64,000 nucleotides of DNA, from NCBI RefSeq assembly GCF_000327485.1, contig NC_019943.1, forward strand, positions 1,798,001 to 1,862,000, in the 5' to 3' direction. This document shows, one piece after another, positions 25,198 through 34,236 of this stretch (its first letter is position 1; each line of letters starts with the position of its first letter). The DNA is from Methanoregula formicica SMSP (lineage in GTDB: Archaea; Halobacteriota; Methanomicrobia; Methanomicrobiales; Methanospirillaceae). Both the position numbers and the translations under genes were made by a program. The notes under the pieces were generated by a model. It saw only the letters and a list, made by a program, of their open reading frames with translations, was not told the DNA's origin and did no database searches.

Positions 25198-27090
25198 ATG
25201 GCAGAACAATTCGATGTCGTACTGAGCGAGAAGACGTACACGCCCGATCACTCCTGCAAGCAGAACAGCTGGATAGGTGACTACACAAAAGCGTACGATG
25301 CGTTCCTCAAGGACCCTGACGCATTCTGGGACAGGGCCGCAAAGGAACTCTACTGGTTCACGCCCTACAAGAAAGTGAAGGAGTGGAACTACCCGTACGC
25401 CCGGTGGTTCATCGGCGGAAAGACCAATATCACCTACAACTGCCTTGACCGCCACGTGATGAGTTCCCGCAAGAACAAGGTGGCGCTCATCTGGCGGGGC
25501 GAAGACGATACCGAGCGGATCTATACCTACCGCCAGCTCTTCCGCGAGGTGCTGAAGGTCGCAAACGGCTTAAAGAAACTCGGCGTGAAGAAAGGCGATC
25601 GCGTCTGCATCTACATGCCCATTGTGCCGGAGCAGATCATCTCGATGCTTGCCTGCGCACGCATCGGCGCGGTCCACAGCGTAGTCTTCGGGGGTTTCGG
25701 GGCAGCAGCGCTCAACAGCCGGATCACCGGTGCCGGAGCAAAGGTCGTTATCACTGCCGATGCAACATTCCGCCGCGGCAAGACAATTCCCCTAAAGCAC
25801 ATCATTGAGGAGGCCATTATCAACGCCCCCACGGTGGAGTATGTCGTCGTCCTCCGCCGCGAGCTCCACCAGCCCGTGGAGATCCACAGCGAGATGGAGA
25901 TCGATTTCTATGACATGATCAAGGATGTGCGGCCGGAGTGCGAGCCCGAGATCATGGACGCAGAAGACCCGCTCTTCATCCTGTACACGAGCGGATCCAC
26001 CGGGGCGCCAAAAGGGATTGTCCACACCTGCGGAGGTTACATGGTCGGTGCCCACTACACCAGCAAGAATGTCCTCGACATCAAGGACAATGACGTGTAC
26101 TGGTGTACAGCCGACCCGGGCTGGATCACCGGGCATTCCTATGTTGTCTACGGCCCGCTCTCACTCGGGGCAACCCTGGTTGTCACAGAGAGCACCCCGG
26201 ACTTTCCGGACCCCGGCGTGTACTGGCGCATGATCGAGGAGTTCGGCGTCACTATCTTTTACACGGCGCCGACAGCGATCCGGATGTTCATGAAACTGGG
26301 CGAGGAATGGCCGGACAAGTCCAACCTCAGCTCACTCCGCATCCTTGCTTCTGTCGGGGAGCCGCTCAACCCCGAAGCATTTGAGTGGTTCTACCGTGTT
26401 GCCGGGAAAGGCAAGTGCCCGCTCATCGATACCTGGTGGCAGACCGAGACCGGCATGCATATGGTCACGACAACGGTGGGCGAACCGATGATGCCCGGGT
26501 TTGCCGGCAAGCCAATCCCCGGCGTTGTGGCAGATGTCGTGGACAAGGATGGAAAACCGGTGCCCCCGGGTACCGGTGGGTTCCTTGCAATAAAAGAGCC
26601 GTGGCCCTCGATGATGCGCTCGGTATACAATGATGAGGAGCGGTATCTCAAGTACTGGCACACGATCCCCGGATACTATGCGGTCGGGGACCTTGCCGTG
26701 AAGAACAAGAACGGGTATATCATGGTGCTCGGGAGGTCTGACGACCTTATCGTTGTTGCCGGCCATAATATCGGTACCGCCGAAGTCGAGAGCGCGCTGG
26801 TCTCCCACCAGGCCGTTGCCGAATCCGCGGTTATCGGTAAGCCGGACCCGGTCAAGGGCAATATCATCAAGGCGTTTGTCATCCTCCGCCAGGGCCATAC
26901 GGCAAGCGACCGGTTGAAGAATGAACTCCTGTACCATGTCCGCATCACGCTTGGCCCTATTGCCATGCCCTCAGAGATAGATTTCGTCACCTCGCTCCCC
27001 AGGACCCGGAGCGGCAAGATCATGCGCCGCGTCCTCAAGGCAAAAGAGATGGGGATGGACCCCGGTGACATATCTACGCTGGATGAATAA
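25198..27090 (+). CDS. acs: Acetyl-CoA synthetase (AMP-forming)
   Basis: A 630-residue enzyme of normal family length that activates acetate to acetyl-CoA with ATP, giving AMP and pyrophosphate. Signatures: the P-loop-like [16 protein letters not shown] (residues about 261-276), the acetate-pocket tryptophan in [31 protein letters not shown], and the C-terminal [13 protein letters not shown], whose lysine is catalytic and the usual site of regulatory acetylation. In hydrogenotrophic methanogens it supplies cell carbon from acetate. Divergent from the ADP-forming ligase gene 406 bases away, so one promoter region controls both acetate-activation routes. Confidence 0.97.
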   Translation: MAEQFDVVLSEKTYTPDHSCKQNSWIGDYTKAYDAFLKDPDAFWDRAAKELYWFTPYKKVKEWNYPYARWFIGGKTNITYNCLDRHVMSSRKNKVALIWRGEDDTERIYTYRQLFREVLKVANGLKKLGVKKGDRVCIYMPIVPEQIISMLACARIGAVHSVVFGGFGAAALNSRITGAGAKVVITADATFRRGKTIPLKHIIEEAIINAPTVEYVVVLRRELHQPVEIHSEMEIDFYDMIKDVRPECEPEIMDAEDPLFILYTSGSTGAPKGIVHTCGGYMVGAHYTSKNVLDIKDNDVYWCTADPGWITGHSYVVYGPLSLGATLVVTESTPDFPDPGVYWRMIEEFGVTIFYTAPTAIRMFMKLGEEWPDKSNLSSLRILASVGEPLNPEAFEWFYRVAGKGKCPLIDTWWQTETGMHMVTTTVGEPMMPGFAGKPIPGVVADVVDKDGKPVPPGTGGFLAIKEPWPSMMRSVYNDEERYLKYWHTIPGYYAVGDLAVKNKNGYIMVLGRSDDLIVVAGHNIGTAEVESALVSHQAVAESAVIGKPDPVKGNIIKAFVILRQGHTASDRLKNELLYHVRITLGPIAMPSEIDFVTSLPRTRSGKIMRRVLKAKEMGMDPGDISTLDE

Positions 27091-27112
27091 TTTTCCCGGG
27101 ATATGAACCCAA

Positions 27113-27146
27113 TTTTTTAAATACTGTTTTGTGGCATTTATAAATA
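27113..27146 (+). promoter_or_regulatory. tbp promoter with two TATA-like elements
   Basis: TTTTTTAAATA (27113-27123) lies 23-33 bases upstream of the tbp ATG and predicts a leaderless transcript. A second, closer match to the consensus, TTTATAAATA (27137-27146), runs into the A of the start codon itself. No Shine-Dalgarno sequence is visible. Confidence 0.55.
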
Positions 27147-27706
27147 TGAAGGTACGGCCAGAAGACTCCCTCAAGATCGAGAACATCGTTGCCTCAGCAA
27201 AGGTGACCGACTATCTTGATCTCCCCGCTCTTGCTTCCAGGATCAAGGATGCCGAATACAACAAGAAGCGGTTCCCGGGCGTAGTTCTCCGGATGCAGGA
27301 CCCGAAGATAGCCGCACTGGTCTTCGGGTCCGGCAAGGTTGTGCTTACCGGAGCAAAGAGCATTGACAGCTTAAGCAAAGGGCTCAATATTCTCGGGAAC
27401 CTCCTGCGCAAACTCGATATCGATATCCCCAAGAAGCTGAACTACAAGATCCAGAATATTGTCACATCGGCCGATCTTGCCACGGCCATAAACCTCAACA
27501 AGATCGCGGTAGGGTTCAACCTCGACCGGATCGAGTACGAACCCGAGCAGTTCCCCGGGCTCGTATACCGCCTTGACAACCCGAAAGTCGTCGTCCTCCT
27601 TTTCGGGTCAGGCAAACTGATCATCACCGGTGGCAAGGAACCGGAAGATGCCAAGAAGGCTGTTGTCAAGATCCTCTCGGACCTGCGAAGCCTCGGGCTC
27701 CTGTAA
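27146..27706 (+). CDS. tbp: TATA-box binding protein
   Basis: TBP nucleates archaeal transcription initiation with TFB. The 186-residue product consists of two direct repeats of about 90 residues: SLKIENIVASAKVTDYLDLP with FPGVVLRMQDPKIAALVFGSGK, and LNYKIQNIVTSADLATAINL with FPGLVYRLDNPKVVVLLFGSGK, each ending in a KIL- or LGN-type helix. DNA-intercalating phenylalanines are in place. I start at the ATG at 27146 rather than the GTG at 27131, since the former gives a normal N-terminus. It follows acs by 55 bases with its own promoter. Confidence 0.96.
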   Translation: MKVRPEDSLKIENIVASAKVTDYLDLPALASRIKDAEYNKKRFPGVVLRMQDPKIAALVFGSGKVVLTGAKSIDSLSKGLNILGNLLRKLDIDIPKKLNYKIQNIVTSADLATAINLNKIAVGFNLDRIEYEPEQFPGLVYRLDNPKVVVLLFGSGKLIITGGKEPEDAKKAVVKILSDLRSLGLL

Positions 27707-27855
27707 TCTTGTTATCTTTTTTGAAAAGTCAATGATTTGTGTTTTTTTAAGCACCACCGGTTGTGGATGATCGGGGATAAGTCCGGTCAAAAAACCTGAA
27801 AGACCGGTTTCTCATAATATAAAAAGTTCACACTGGTTGCCTGCCAATAACAGAG

Positions 27856-27866
27856 CCTATATATCC
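27856..27866 (+). promoter_or_regulatory. Putative TATA box for the winged-helix regulator
   Basis: CCTATATATCC is centred 56 bases before the ATG at 27917. A second AT-rich run (tttagataattattaa, 27870-27885) lies closer. The 210-base gap 27707-27916 contains no gene; a T-rich stretch after tbp (near 27715-27745) may terminate tbp transcription. Confidence 0.45.
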
Positions 27867-27916
27867 TAATTTAGATAATTATTAAGTGTAAGATCAAAAT
27901 CTGATGGATGTGATGC

Positions 27917-28291
27917 ATGAGAACTGAGAATGTTATGTACTTTACCGAGAAGGAAGAGGAATTTGCAAACCTCCTCATCGAGATTGGAACGAAGCGGAAC
28001 GTTGCCAAGGTGCTGGTATTCCTTGCCAACACTCCCGAGGCAACCTCCCGGGCCATCGAGCGCGGGACCGACCTGCGGCAGCCCGAGGTCAGCATTGCGA
28101 TGCGCTACCTGATGGAGCAGGACTGGATCACCAGCCGCGAGAGCAAGGCCGAGAGCAAAGGCCGCCCGGTAAAGATCTACGAGCTGTCAAAACCCATTCA
28201 GGAGATCATGGACAGCATCGAGAAAGAGAAGAAGAAGGAAGCCAACAACCAGCTGGCACTTGTCCAGAAATTACGGCACTATATCCGCTGA
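27917..28291 (+). CDS. Winged-helix transcriptional regulator
   Basis: A 124-residue protein with a winged helix near residues 28-90: NVAKVLVFLANTPEATSRAI, the recognition helix in LRQPEVSIAMRYLMEQDWI, and a wing ESKGRPVKIYELS. The C-terminus is a charged coiled coil (EIMDSIEKEKKKEANNQ), probably for dimerisation. It resembles the MarR/TrmB-like regulators widespread in methanogens, without an effector domain. Its last 21 bases overlap the 3' end of rpiA on the other strand, so transcripts of the two genes are antisense at their ends. Confidence 0.85.
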   Translation: MRTENVMYFTEKEEEFANLLIEIGTKRNVAKVLVFLANTPEATSRAIERGTDLRQPEVSIAMRYLMEQDWITSRESKAESKGRPVKIYELSKPIQEIMDSIEKEKKKEANNQLALVQKLRHYIR

Positions 28292-28984
28292 AGTAATCTT
28301 TTTAATCCCTTTTTCATTTCCCACGATCACGGTGATCTTATTTGCGTAACCGCAGAAAAGGCCGCTCTCGACTACGCCGGGGATCTCTGCCATCGCCTTT
28401 TCGAGCCCTGCTGGATCGGCTATGGACGGAAACGTACAGTCAACGATGAAGTTTCCGTTGTCCGTGATGACCGGGCCGTCCTTTTTCACTCCCTCGCGGA
28501 TCACCGGGCGGCACCCGAGTCCGCGGAGCTGGGCCATGGCCGGAGTTACCGCAAACGGCAGGATTTCCACGGGGACCGGGGCAGCGAAGCGGGAAACGAC
28601 CTTTGCCTCGTCCACGACAACGATGAACTGGAATGCTGCTGCTGCAACGCATTTCTCCCGCGTCATGGCAGCCCCCCGGCCCTTGATGAGATTAAGGTGC
28701 GGGTCAACCTCGTCCGCTCCATCAATGGCCATATCAATGATCGGGTGGTCGTCAAGCGTCGTGAGAGGGATAGCATATTCACGCGCCCTCATGGCAGTCT
28801 GGAACGATGTCGGGACGCCGGTCACGTGCAGGCCCTCGCGGACGCGCGCAGAGAGCCGTTCGATCATGTAATACACGGTAGATCCGGTCCCAAGACCGAT
28901 GACCATACCGTCTTCCACCATATCCGCTGCCTGGAATCCCGCCGCGGACTTTGCCGCCGCGAGTGCACGTGCCTTCTCGTCCAT
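28271..28984 (-). CDS. rpiA: Ribose-5-phosphate isomerase A
   Basis: RpiA interconverts ribulose-5-phosphate and ribose-5-phosphate, linking the archaeal RuMP route to nucleotide synthesis. The 237-residue product has the phosphate loop VIGLGTGSTVYYMIERL, the active-site DGADEVDPHLNLIKGRG (catalytic acidic residues and lysine) and the ADMVEDG, TDNGNFIVDC and VESGLFC motifs. Length and order of motifs are normal. It is convergent with and overlaps the winged-helix regulator gene. Confidence 0.96.
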   Translation of the reverse strand: MDEKARALAAAKSAAGFQAADMVEDGMVIGLGTGSTVYYMIERLSARVREGLHVTGVPTSFQTAMRAREYAIPLTTLDDHPIIDMAIDGADEVDPHLNLIKGRGAAMTREKCVAAAAFQFIVVVDEAKVVSRFAAPVPVEILPFAVTPAMAQLRGLGCRPVIREGVKKDGPVITDNGNFIVDCTFPSIADPAGLEKAMAEIPGVVESGLFCGYANKITVIVGNEKGIKKITSADIVP

Positions 28985-29061
28985 GTCAGTGATACGTATC
29001 AGTGGGTAGATAATTAAAACTGGTGATTCTGTGGCAGGCCGGGCCAGGAGAAACGTGGGGG

Positions 29062-29844
29062 TTACGGGAGGAAGACCTTGCGGATTGCGTCCTGCGTTCC
29101 GTAGGCCGTGCAGTCAAGGGTGATAGGAGTTATTGAAACATTCCCCTTCCGGACCGCGTGGACATCAGTCCCCTCCCCGGCATCTTCCACCAGCGGCCCG
29201 TTGATCCAGAAGTAGGGCCTCCCTCGCGGGTCGAGACGTTTTTCGACACCGGTATGGAAAAGCTTGCCGGCAAGGTGTGTCACCTCATAGCCTCCCGTCA
29301 CATTTGACGGGATATTCACGTTGATAACATCGGCACCGGGAGGGAACCCGGATGCGAGTACGCGGGAGACGACATCGCGCACAACCTTTTTGGCCTCAGC
29401 AAAACTCTGGCCATGGGTGCGGGGATCGTCGAACTTGTCCCCCTGGTCTTCCACCTGGAGGGAGAATGCAATCCCCTTGGTACCCTGGTTGGAAGCTTCG
29501 AGCGCAGCTCCGACGGTCCCGGAGGTCATAATGGATTCTGTCGAGAGGTTCTCCCCGATGTTGATCCCGCTGACAACGACGGTCGGGTTCAGTTTCAGCG
29601 AGTACAGGCCGATGATTACGGCATCCGTAGGCTTGCCGGCAACGGCCCAGGCGGATTCACCGTTGATCACGACCTGCGTTGCCCGCAGCGGCTCGAAGAT
29701 GGAAATTGACCTGCCGACGGCACTCTGCTGGGTCGCAGGTGCCACCACCGTGACATCCGCGATGGGTCGAAGGGCATCATAAGCGGCCCAGAGCCCGATG
29801 GAGCTCACGCCGTCATCATTGGTCAGCAGGATCGAGGGTTTCAT
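29062..29844 (-). CDS. surE: 5'/3'-nucleotidase SurE
   Basis: SurE is a metal-dependent phosphatase of nucleoside monophosphates and short polyphosphates. The 260-residue product has the metal-binding N-terminus ILLTNDDGVSSIGLWA, the third metal residue in ATQQSAVGRSIS and SGINIGENLSTES, and the C-terminal TDVHAVRKGNVSITPI. I start at MKPSILLTNDDG (29844); an ATG 9 bases upstream is also in frame. It is divergent from mfnD, 79 bases away. Confidence 0.93.
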   Translation of the reverse strand: MKPSILLTNDDGVSSIGLWAAYDALRPIADVTVVAPATQQSAVGRSISIFEPLRATQVVINGESAWAVAGKPTDAVIIGLYSLKLNPTVVVSGINIGENLSTESIMTSGTVGAALEASNQGTKGIAFSLQVEDQGDKFDDPRTHGQSFAEAKKVVRDVVSRVLASGFPPGADVINVNIPSNVTGGYEVTHLAGKLFHTGVEKRLDPRGRPYFWINGPLVEDAGEGTDVHAVRKGNVSITPITLDCTAYGTQDAIRKVFLP

Positions 29845-29923
29845 CGCATTCATGTTTCCGGCAAAGCAGAAATACCTCACCGATCGGATAGGGTAATTTC
29901 ATTGCAGCGCAAAGAATTGAGGG

Positions 29924-30811
29924 ATGAAGGTCCTCCTTGCCGAATATACGGTAGCCCACGAACCTGCACTTGCCCATGAAGGCGCTGCAATGCTCTCGGT
30001 ACTGAAGTCGAGTTTTGAGCGATGCGGGCATGGCGTTGTCCTTCCCGGCCCGGGTGACTTCGGGGAAGAGATCGCGCGCCTTGCTCCCGGCTGCGACATG
30101 GGCCTTGTGATTGCTCCCGATCACCTCCTTTCGAAATACACGTTCCTGCTGGAGCAGGCAACCCATAACCTTGGCTGCGGGTTCATGGCTGTTGCGCTCT
30201 GCGCAAACAAAGTATCGTCCGGCAGGATCCTTGCAGAGAACGGTGTGCCGGTTCCCGCGGTTCCCGGTTCCGGAAAACGCGTGATCAAACCCATCAAAGG
30301 ATGCGGTTCGCAGGGGGTACGGCTCTCATTGGATCCTCCCCCGGAGGGCGAGTTTGCACAAGAATATATCGAGGGGGAGAACTACTCGGTCAGCATGGTC
30401 ATCAACCGGGTGATCGGGGATGCCTGCGCATACTATTCGGGAAAACCGCCGGTGGTCCTTGCTGTCAACCGGCAGGAGATTGCAGTAGGTCCTGACGGTA
30501 CATTCCAGTACCTTGGCGGGGAGACACCGGTCCATCCCACCCGGGAAAAGGAGATCGTTGACACCGCGGTAAAAGCGGCGACCGTTCTTGGCTGCCAGGG
30601 ATACTGCGGTGTTGACGTGGTTGTTGCCGACAAGGTTTGGGTCGTTGATGTCAATCCGCGGATCACCACAAGTATTACCGGTATCGCTGCATGCATGGCG
30701 GAGGAGATTGCCGGCATCCTTGTGTCTGCATCAAAAGGGAATGGACCTGATGCCGTTCATTTCAACGGCAGGGCCAGGTTCGATTGCAACGGGAAGGTCA
30801 CCCGGCTATGA
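29924..30811 (+). CDS. mfnD: ATP-grasp tyramine-glutamate ligase
   Basis: A 295-residue ATP-grasp enzyme matching MfnD, which joins tyramine and L-glutamate in methanofuran side-chain synthesis. Visible features are the N-terminal MKVLLAEYTVAHEPALAHEG, a lysine in KRVIKPIKGCGSQGV that binds ATP, FAQEYIEGENYSVSMV and the metal-binding end VWVVDVNPRITTS. The gene overlaps mfnF by 4 bases (ATGA), so the two steps of the same pathway are co-translated. Other ATP-grasp ligases are possible, but the mfnF partner supports this call. Confidence 0.88.
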   Translation: MKVLLAEYTVAHEPALAHEGAAMLSVLKSSFERCGHGVVLPGPGDFGEEIARLAPGCDMGLVIAPDHLLSKYTFLLEQATHNLGCGFMAVALCANKVSSGRILAENGVPVPAVPGSGKRVIKPIKGCGSQGVRLSLDPPPEGEFAQEYIEGENYSVSMVINRVIGDACAYYSGKPPVVLAVNRQEIAVGPDGTFQYLGGETPVHPTREKEIVDTAVKAATVLGCQGYCGVDVVVADKVWVVDVNPRITTSITGIAACMAEEIAGILVSASKGNGPDAVHFNGRARFDCNGKVTRL

Positions 30812-31749
30812 TCGGTATCGATGTCGGCGGAGCCAACCTGAAGGTGGTGGATGAGGCTGGCATCCACATCCATTACTGCCCGCTCTGGGAAAAAGCGCCG
30901 ATAGCCGATACTCTTAAACCATATGTGAAGCACAGTGAAAACAGTGCGGCAGTTGTCATGAGCGGGGAGCTTGCGGACTGCTTTGAGAATAAACTGCAGG
31001 GTATCTCCTTTATTGTGGGCGAAGTGCAGAAAGCGTTCCCGGGCGCCCGGTTCTATGGTACAGATGCAAGATTCCATGAACGGCCGGTCCCGCAGCTTGC
31101 GGCGGCGAACTGGCTTGCATCGGCTGATTATCTCAGGGAACGGTATCCTGGTGCCATCCTGCTGGACATTGGCAGCACAACAGCGGACATCATTCCGCTC
31201 GGGAACTTCGAAGGGCTGCTCGGGCTCACTGACCTGAACCGGCTCCAGAAGGGTTTCCTGCTCTATACCGGAATGCTGCGGACCAACATTGCGGCCATCC
31301 TGCAATCTGTCGACAGCAATGGGATTCATACCCCGATCAGTTCAGAGTATTTTGCAACAAGCGCCGATGCCCATCTCGTGCTGGGGCATATCACTCCTGA
31401 TGAATACACCTGTGACACACCGGACCATAAGGAGAAAACCCGGACCGCTGCGCTCAGGAGACTGGCACGCGTAGTCTGCGCAGATCTTGACGAGATTGGT
31501 GAAGAGGGCGCAATGCAGATTGCCCGTCAGGCGCATGAGCGGCAGAAGACGGCTGTCTGCGATGCTGTCCGGGCCTGTGCCAGGTGCCACGACTCACAGG
31601 AGATTCTTGTTGCCGGTATCGGGGCAAAGCTCTTTTCCCGGGAACTTGGGGGACGGGACCTGAACCGCGAACTGGGGCCGGTGGCTGATGCACTGCCGGC
31701 ATTCGCGGTACGGGAGAGAGCACTCCGGGACAAAACACCACGCAATTGA
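30808..31749 (+). CDS. mfnF: Methanofuran biosynthesis protein MfnF (APMF-Glu synthase)
   Basis: A 313-residue member of the hydantoinase/oxoprolinase-like ASKHA group, called H4MPT-linked C1 transfer protein in older annotations. MfnF couples aminomethylfuran diphosphate to glutamyl-tyramine, forming the methanofuran core. The start MIGIDVGGANLKVVDEAG is the first phosphate loop, ILLDIGSTTADIIPL the second, and ILVAGIGAKLFSREL the third. A late CARCH motif is of unknown use. The ATG at 30808 overlaps the mfnD stop; upstream in-frame codons belong to mfnD. Confidence 0.88.
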   Translation: MIGIDVGGANLKVVDEAGIHIHYCPLWEKAPIADTLKPYVKHSENSAAVVMSGELADCFENKLQGISFIVGEVQKAFPGARFYGTDARFHERPVPQLAAANWLASADYLRERYPGAILLDIGSTTADIIPLGNFEGLLGLTDLNRLQKGFLLYTGMLRTNIAAILQSVDSNGIHTPISSEYFATSADAHLVLGHITPDEYTCDTPDHKEKTRTAALRRLARVVCADLDEIGEEGAMQIARQAHERQKTAVCDAVRACARCHDSQEILVAGIGAKLFSRELGGRDLNRELGPVADALPAFAVRERALRDKTPRN

Positions 31750-31763
31750 GAGGTCGGCAGAGC

Positions 31764-32009
31764 ATGAATGCAGGGAGGGCAAGTCTCATTCTCCTTATCG
31801 GCTCGCTTGCAGTCACGTTCCTGATGTGGTACTGGGGACTTCCTTTGTTCTTCCTCTTCCTCTTTGTCCCGCTTCTCCCGTTCCTTGGCAGGAAAACGTC
31901 CATCCGGCGCTGTCCTGCCTGTGGCTGGGAGACTTCCGGTAATGAACGGTACTGCCCGTATGATGCCACCCCCCTTGAGGTGCGGGAACCCAATCACGGA
32001 GACAGGTGA
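31764..32009 (+). CDS. Small membrane protein with zinc-ribbon-like end
   Basis: An 81-residue protein: a hydrophobic pair of segments (LILLIGSLAVTFLMWYW and LFFLFLFVPLLPFL) followed by a cytoplasmic-type CPACGWETSGNERYCPYD motif, three cysteines in zinc-ribbon spacing with the fourth ligand replaced by aspartate. Function unknown. It begins 14 bases after mfnF and may be in that operon. I prefer the ATG at 31764 to the TTG at 31746. Confidence 0.65.
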   Translation: MNAGRASLILLIGSLAVTFLMWYWGLPLFFLFLFVPLLPFLGRKTSIRRCPACGWETSGNERYCPYDATPLEVREPNHGDR

Positions 32010-32297
32010 GTTACCGGACCCGGGGATTCTGCAAACGGCATTGTACCGTGGGATTCCGATTGATCACCAGGGTAGTGACTGTCCCACTATCCCGGCAATG
32101 TTCCCTGTTACTCGAAACGCACCCGGTCCTGCAATGGCATGCGCGGGATCTCCCGTCAAAAAATACTGATAGTAAAATATTAGTAACGTATCTCTTTTAC
32201 AAAAACAGTTTTTCATAATTGTCCATTTTTCCATACGATTTTCGTTCACGTGCACCAGATTTTCCGGGCAGAGATCATCGGCGTAAAAGTGATTGCG

Positions 32298-32307
32298 TAT
32301 ATATATA
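32298..32307 (+). promoter_or_regulatory. Strong TATA box of the archaellin gene
   Basis: TATATATATA gives a predicted start near 32330 and a leader of about 44 bases with the ribosome binding site GGTGA just before the ATG at 32374. The 364-base stretch 32010-32373 holds this promoter, an AT-rich run (tagtaaaatattagta, about 32169-32184) that may end the upstream transcript, and no recognisable gene. Confidence 0.7.
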
Positions 32308-32373
32308 GGATCAGAGCAAAGTTAACAGAGCATATTACCCCCATAGAATTACGACGGAGCCACAGGTGAATTC

Positions 32374-32988
32374 ATGAAACTGCCGCAGTCTGTTGAAACC
32401 GCATTTACCGGCCTTGAGGCCGCGATTGTTCTCATTGCTTTTGTCGTTGTCGCGGCAGTATTCTCCTATGTGGTGCTCGGGGCAGGTTTCTATACAACCC
32501 AGACCGCCCAGGCGACAGTGCATACCGGTGTTGCCCAGGCCAGCTCAAGCGTGGAGATTGCCGGTAGTGTGATGGGAGTAGCCTTGGGGGAAGATCCCAC
32601 ACGTCTGACCTACATTAATGCAAGCATCATACTCATGGCCGGGGGAACGCCGATGGACCTCAACCAGATGGTCATCTCCTATTCAGACACCCACGGTGGA
32701 AGGAATGCAAGTATCACTATGATTCCATCGGACTGCGGAACCATTCTCTCAGCGAATGCGGCAACAGACAATGATATCCAGTGGTGCGTCTCCCAGAAGA
32801 TCAATGAAGTAGGAACTCCTAACAGCCTGCTTGAACCAAACGAGATCTGGATCCTCAGTATCGGGATGCCGGATTCGGCAAGCGTAAACCAGAAGATTAC
32901 CTTCAACCTGCAGCCTGCCGTAGGAGCTGTCTCCTCGTTCTCAAAGACTGTTCCCGGCGCACTCTCACGAATACAACCACTTTACTAA
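32374..32988 (+). CDS. Archaellin (archaeal flagellin)
   Basis: A 204-residue archaellin. The N-terminus has a class III signal: a short polar leader, then AFTGLEAAIVLIAFVVVAA, where the prepilin-type peptidase FlaK cleaves after the glycine, and the long hydrophobic helix (to about residue 40, VVLGAGF) forms the filament core. The outer domain contains NAS and NDI-type sequences that are possible N-glycosylation sites, and one cysteine pair (SDCGT and QWCVS). A strong promoter suits an abundant filament subunit. No other archaellum genes (flaC-J) are in the window, so this copy lies apart from the machinery or at its edge. Confidence 0.9.
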   Translation: MKLPQSVETAFTGLEAAIVLIAFVVVAAVFSYVVLGAGFYTTQTAQATVHTGVAQASSSVEIAGSVMGVALGEDPTRLTYINASIILMAGGTPMDLNQMVISYSDTHGGRNASITMIPSDCGTILSANAATDNDIQWCVSQKINEVGTPNSLLEPNEIWILSIGMPDSASVNQKITFNLQPAVGAVSSFSKTVPGALSRIQPLY

Positions 32989-33052
32989 CTTCCTTTTTAC
33001 CCCCACTCCCGTAACGAGCGCAATCCATCATTCTTTTTAGCCAGCAGTGCCA

Positions 33053-34096
33053 ATGCTGGATCATTGCGTGATGACCATGGCCCAGCTGCTCCTGTTCTCT
33101 GTCGGATCTGTCAGAGGTGCTCTACCCCTGGAGGAGACCGTGCGGGTCATCCGTATGGTCACGCCGAAGAAGAGAAAGGCGGGTGGCCCACCCTGGGATG
33201 CAGGGACCATCAATCTCCATGGCAGGACCCTCTCCGTAGTCTCAATGAGAAGCTTGTTCGGACTGAAGGATGCAGGTCCCGGGCTGACGGATATGCTCAT
33301 CATTGCCCGGGCCGGAAGCCAGGACCTGGCACTCTGGGTCGATGCAACCTCCGGTGTCCGCGATATCCCTCTTCCCCGGGATGCGAAGGGAATGCCCCAG
33401 CAGACATTTCCTGAAGGATCCGGTGTCTTAAAAACCGCAGAAGGGCTCCTGGTCATTTACGATCTTTCCGGACTGATCGCATCCGGGGGGATTATGTCTG
33501 ACAGTACCGATGACAGTATGGTGCCGGCCTGCGATACGGTGCGACAGGACAGCGGCAGGAAGACTTTGGCAGGACCGGATGATGACGATGCGTATATCAA
33601 CGCGGTGCTGGCCGAACGTGCAGCAAGGATTGCCCGCCCGGAAGAACCTTTGGCTGAAACGAAGACTGCTGAAGTCCTCAAGTTCCGTCTCGCCTACCGT
33701 GAGTATGCGATCGAGATGGGAAATATCAGGGAAGTTATCCTTACCGGGGAGATCACACCGGTCCCCGGGACCCCGGATTTCATCTCGGGGATCTGCGTTG
33801 TGCGGGGCGAGATCATCTCCCTTATCGACCTCCGCGTCCTGCTTGCCATTCCCGAGACAGGGCTTACCGACCTGAACCGGGTGATTGTCTTAACCGACCG
33901 GACGCTGACCTTTGGGATCCTTGCAGACCACATCACCGGTATTGGCACCATCGAACTGGACCGCATCTCCACGGAAAATCCCCATGTTCCCATCACTACA
34001 AACAAGTATGTAAAGGGAGTGGCCGAGGGACCCCTAGTTGTTCTCGATACCCGCGCGCTCTTTTCCGACCCGTCAATGATCATCGATGAGGCATGA
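33053..34096 (+). CDS. Double-CheW-domain coupling protein
   Basis: A 347-residue protein made of two CheW-type SH3-like domains in tandem. The first (residues about 5-150) has QLLLFSVGSVRGALPLEE, INLHGRTLSVVSMRSLFG and VDATSGVRDIPL. A linker rich in Asp follows. The second (about 205-345) has KFRLAYREYAIEMGNIREV, FISGICVVRGEIISLIDLR and ADHITGIGTIELDRI. CheW couples receptors to CheA; a double CheW may bridge two receptors or kinases. The MCP gene begins 140 bases later. A GTG at 33047 is an alternative start. Confidence 0.85.
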   Translation: MLDHCVMTMAQLLLFSVGSVRGALPLEETVRVIRMVTPKKRKAGGPPWDAGTINLHGRTLSVVSMRSLFGLKDAGPGLTDMLIIARAGSQDLALWVDATSGVRDIPLPRDAKGMPQQTFPEGSGVLKTAEGLLVIYDLSGLIASGGIMSDSTDDSMVPACDTVRQDSGRKTLAGPDDDDAYINAVLAERAARIARPEEPLAETKTAEVLKFRLAYREYAIEMGNIREVILTGEITPVPGTPDFISGICVVRGEIISLIDLRVLLAIPETGLTDLNRVIVLTDRTLTFGILADHITGIGTIELDRISTENPHVPITTNKYVKGVAEGPLVVLDTRALFSDPSMIIDEA

Positions 34097-34236
34097 TACC
34101 ATTTGTGCACGATATCGCTGCTGGTTATCGCGGGGCGGTCCGGTCGTAGTGTTGCAGGTGAGAATCACTACGTTTATGCAACATGCGGTCAGGATATACA
34201 ATCAGGGAATTCCTGGAACGTTCCGGAGACAAATTT

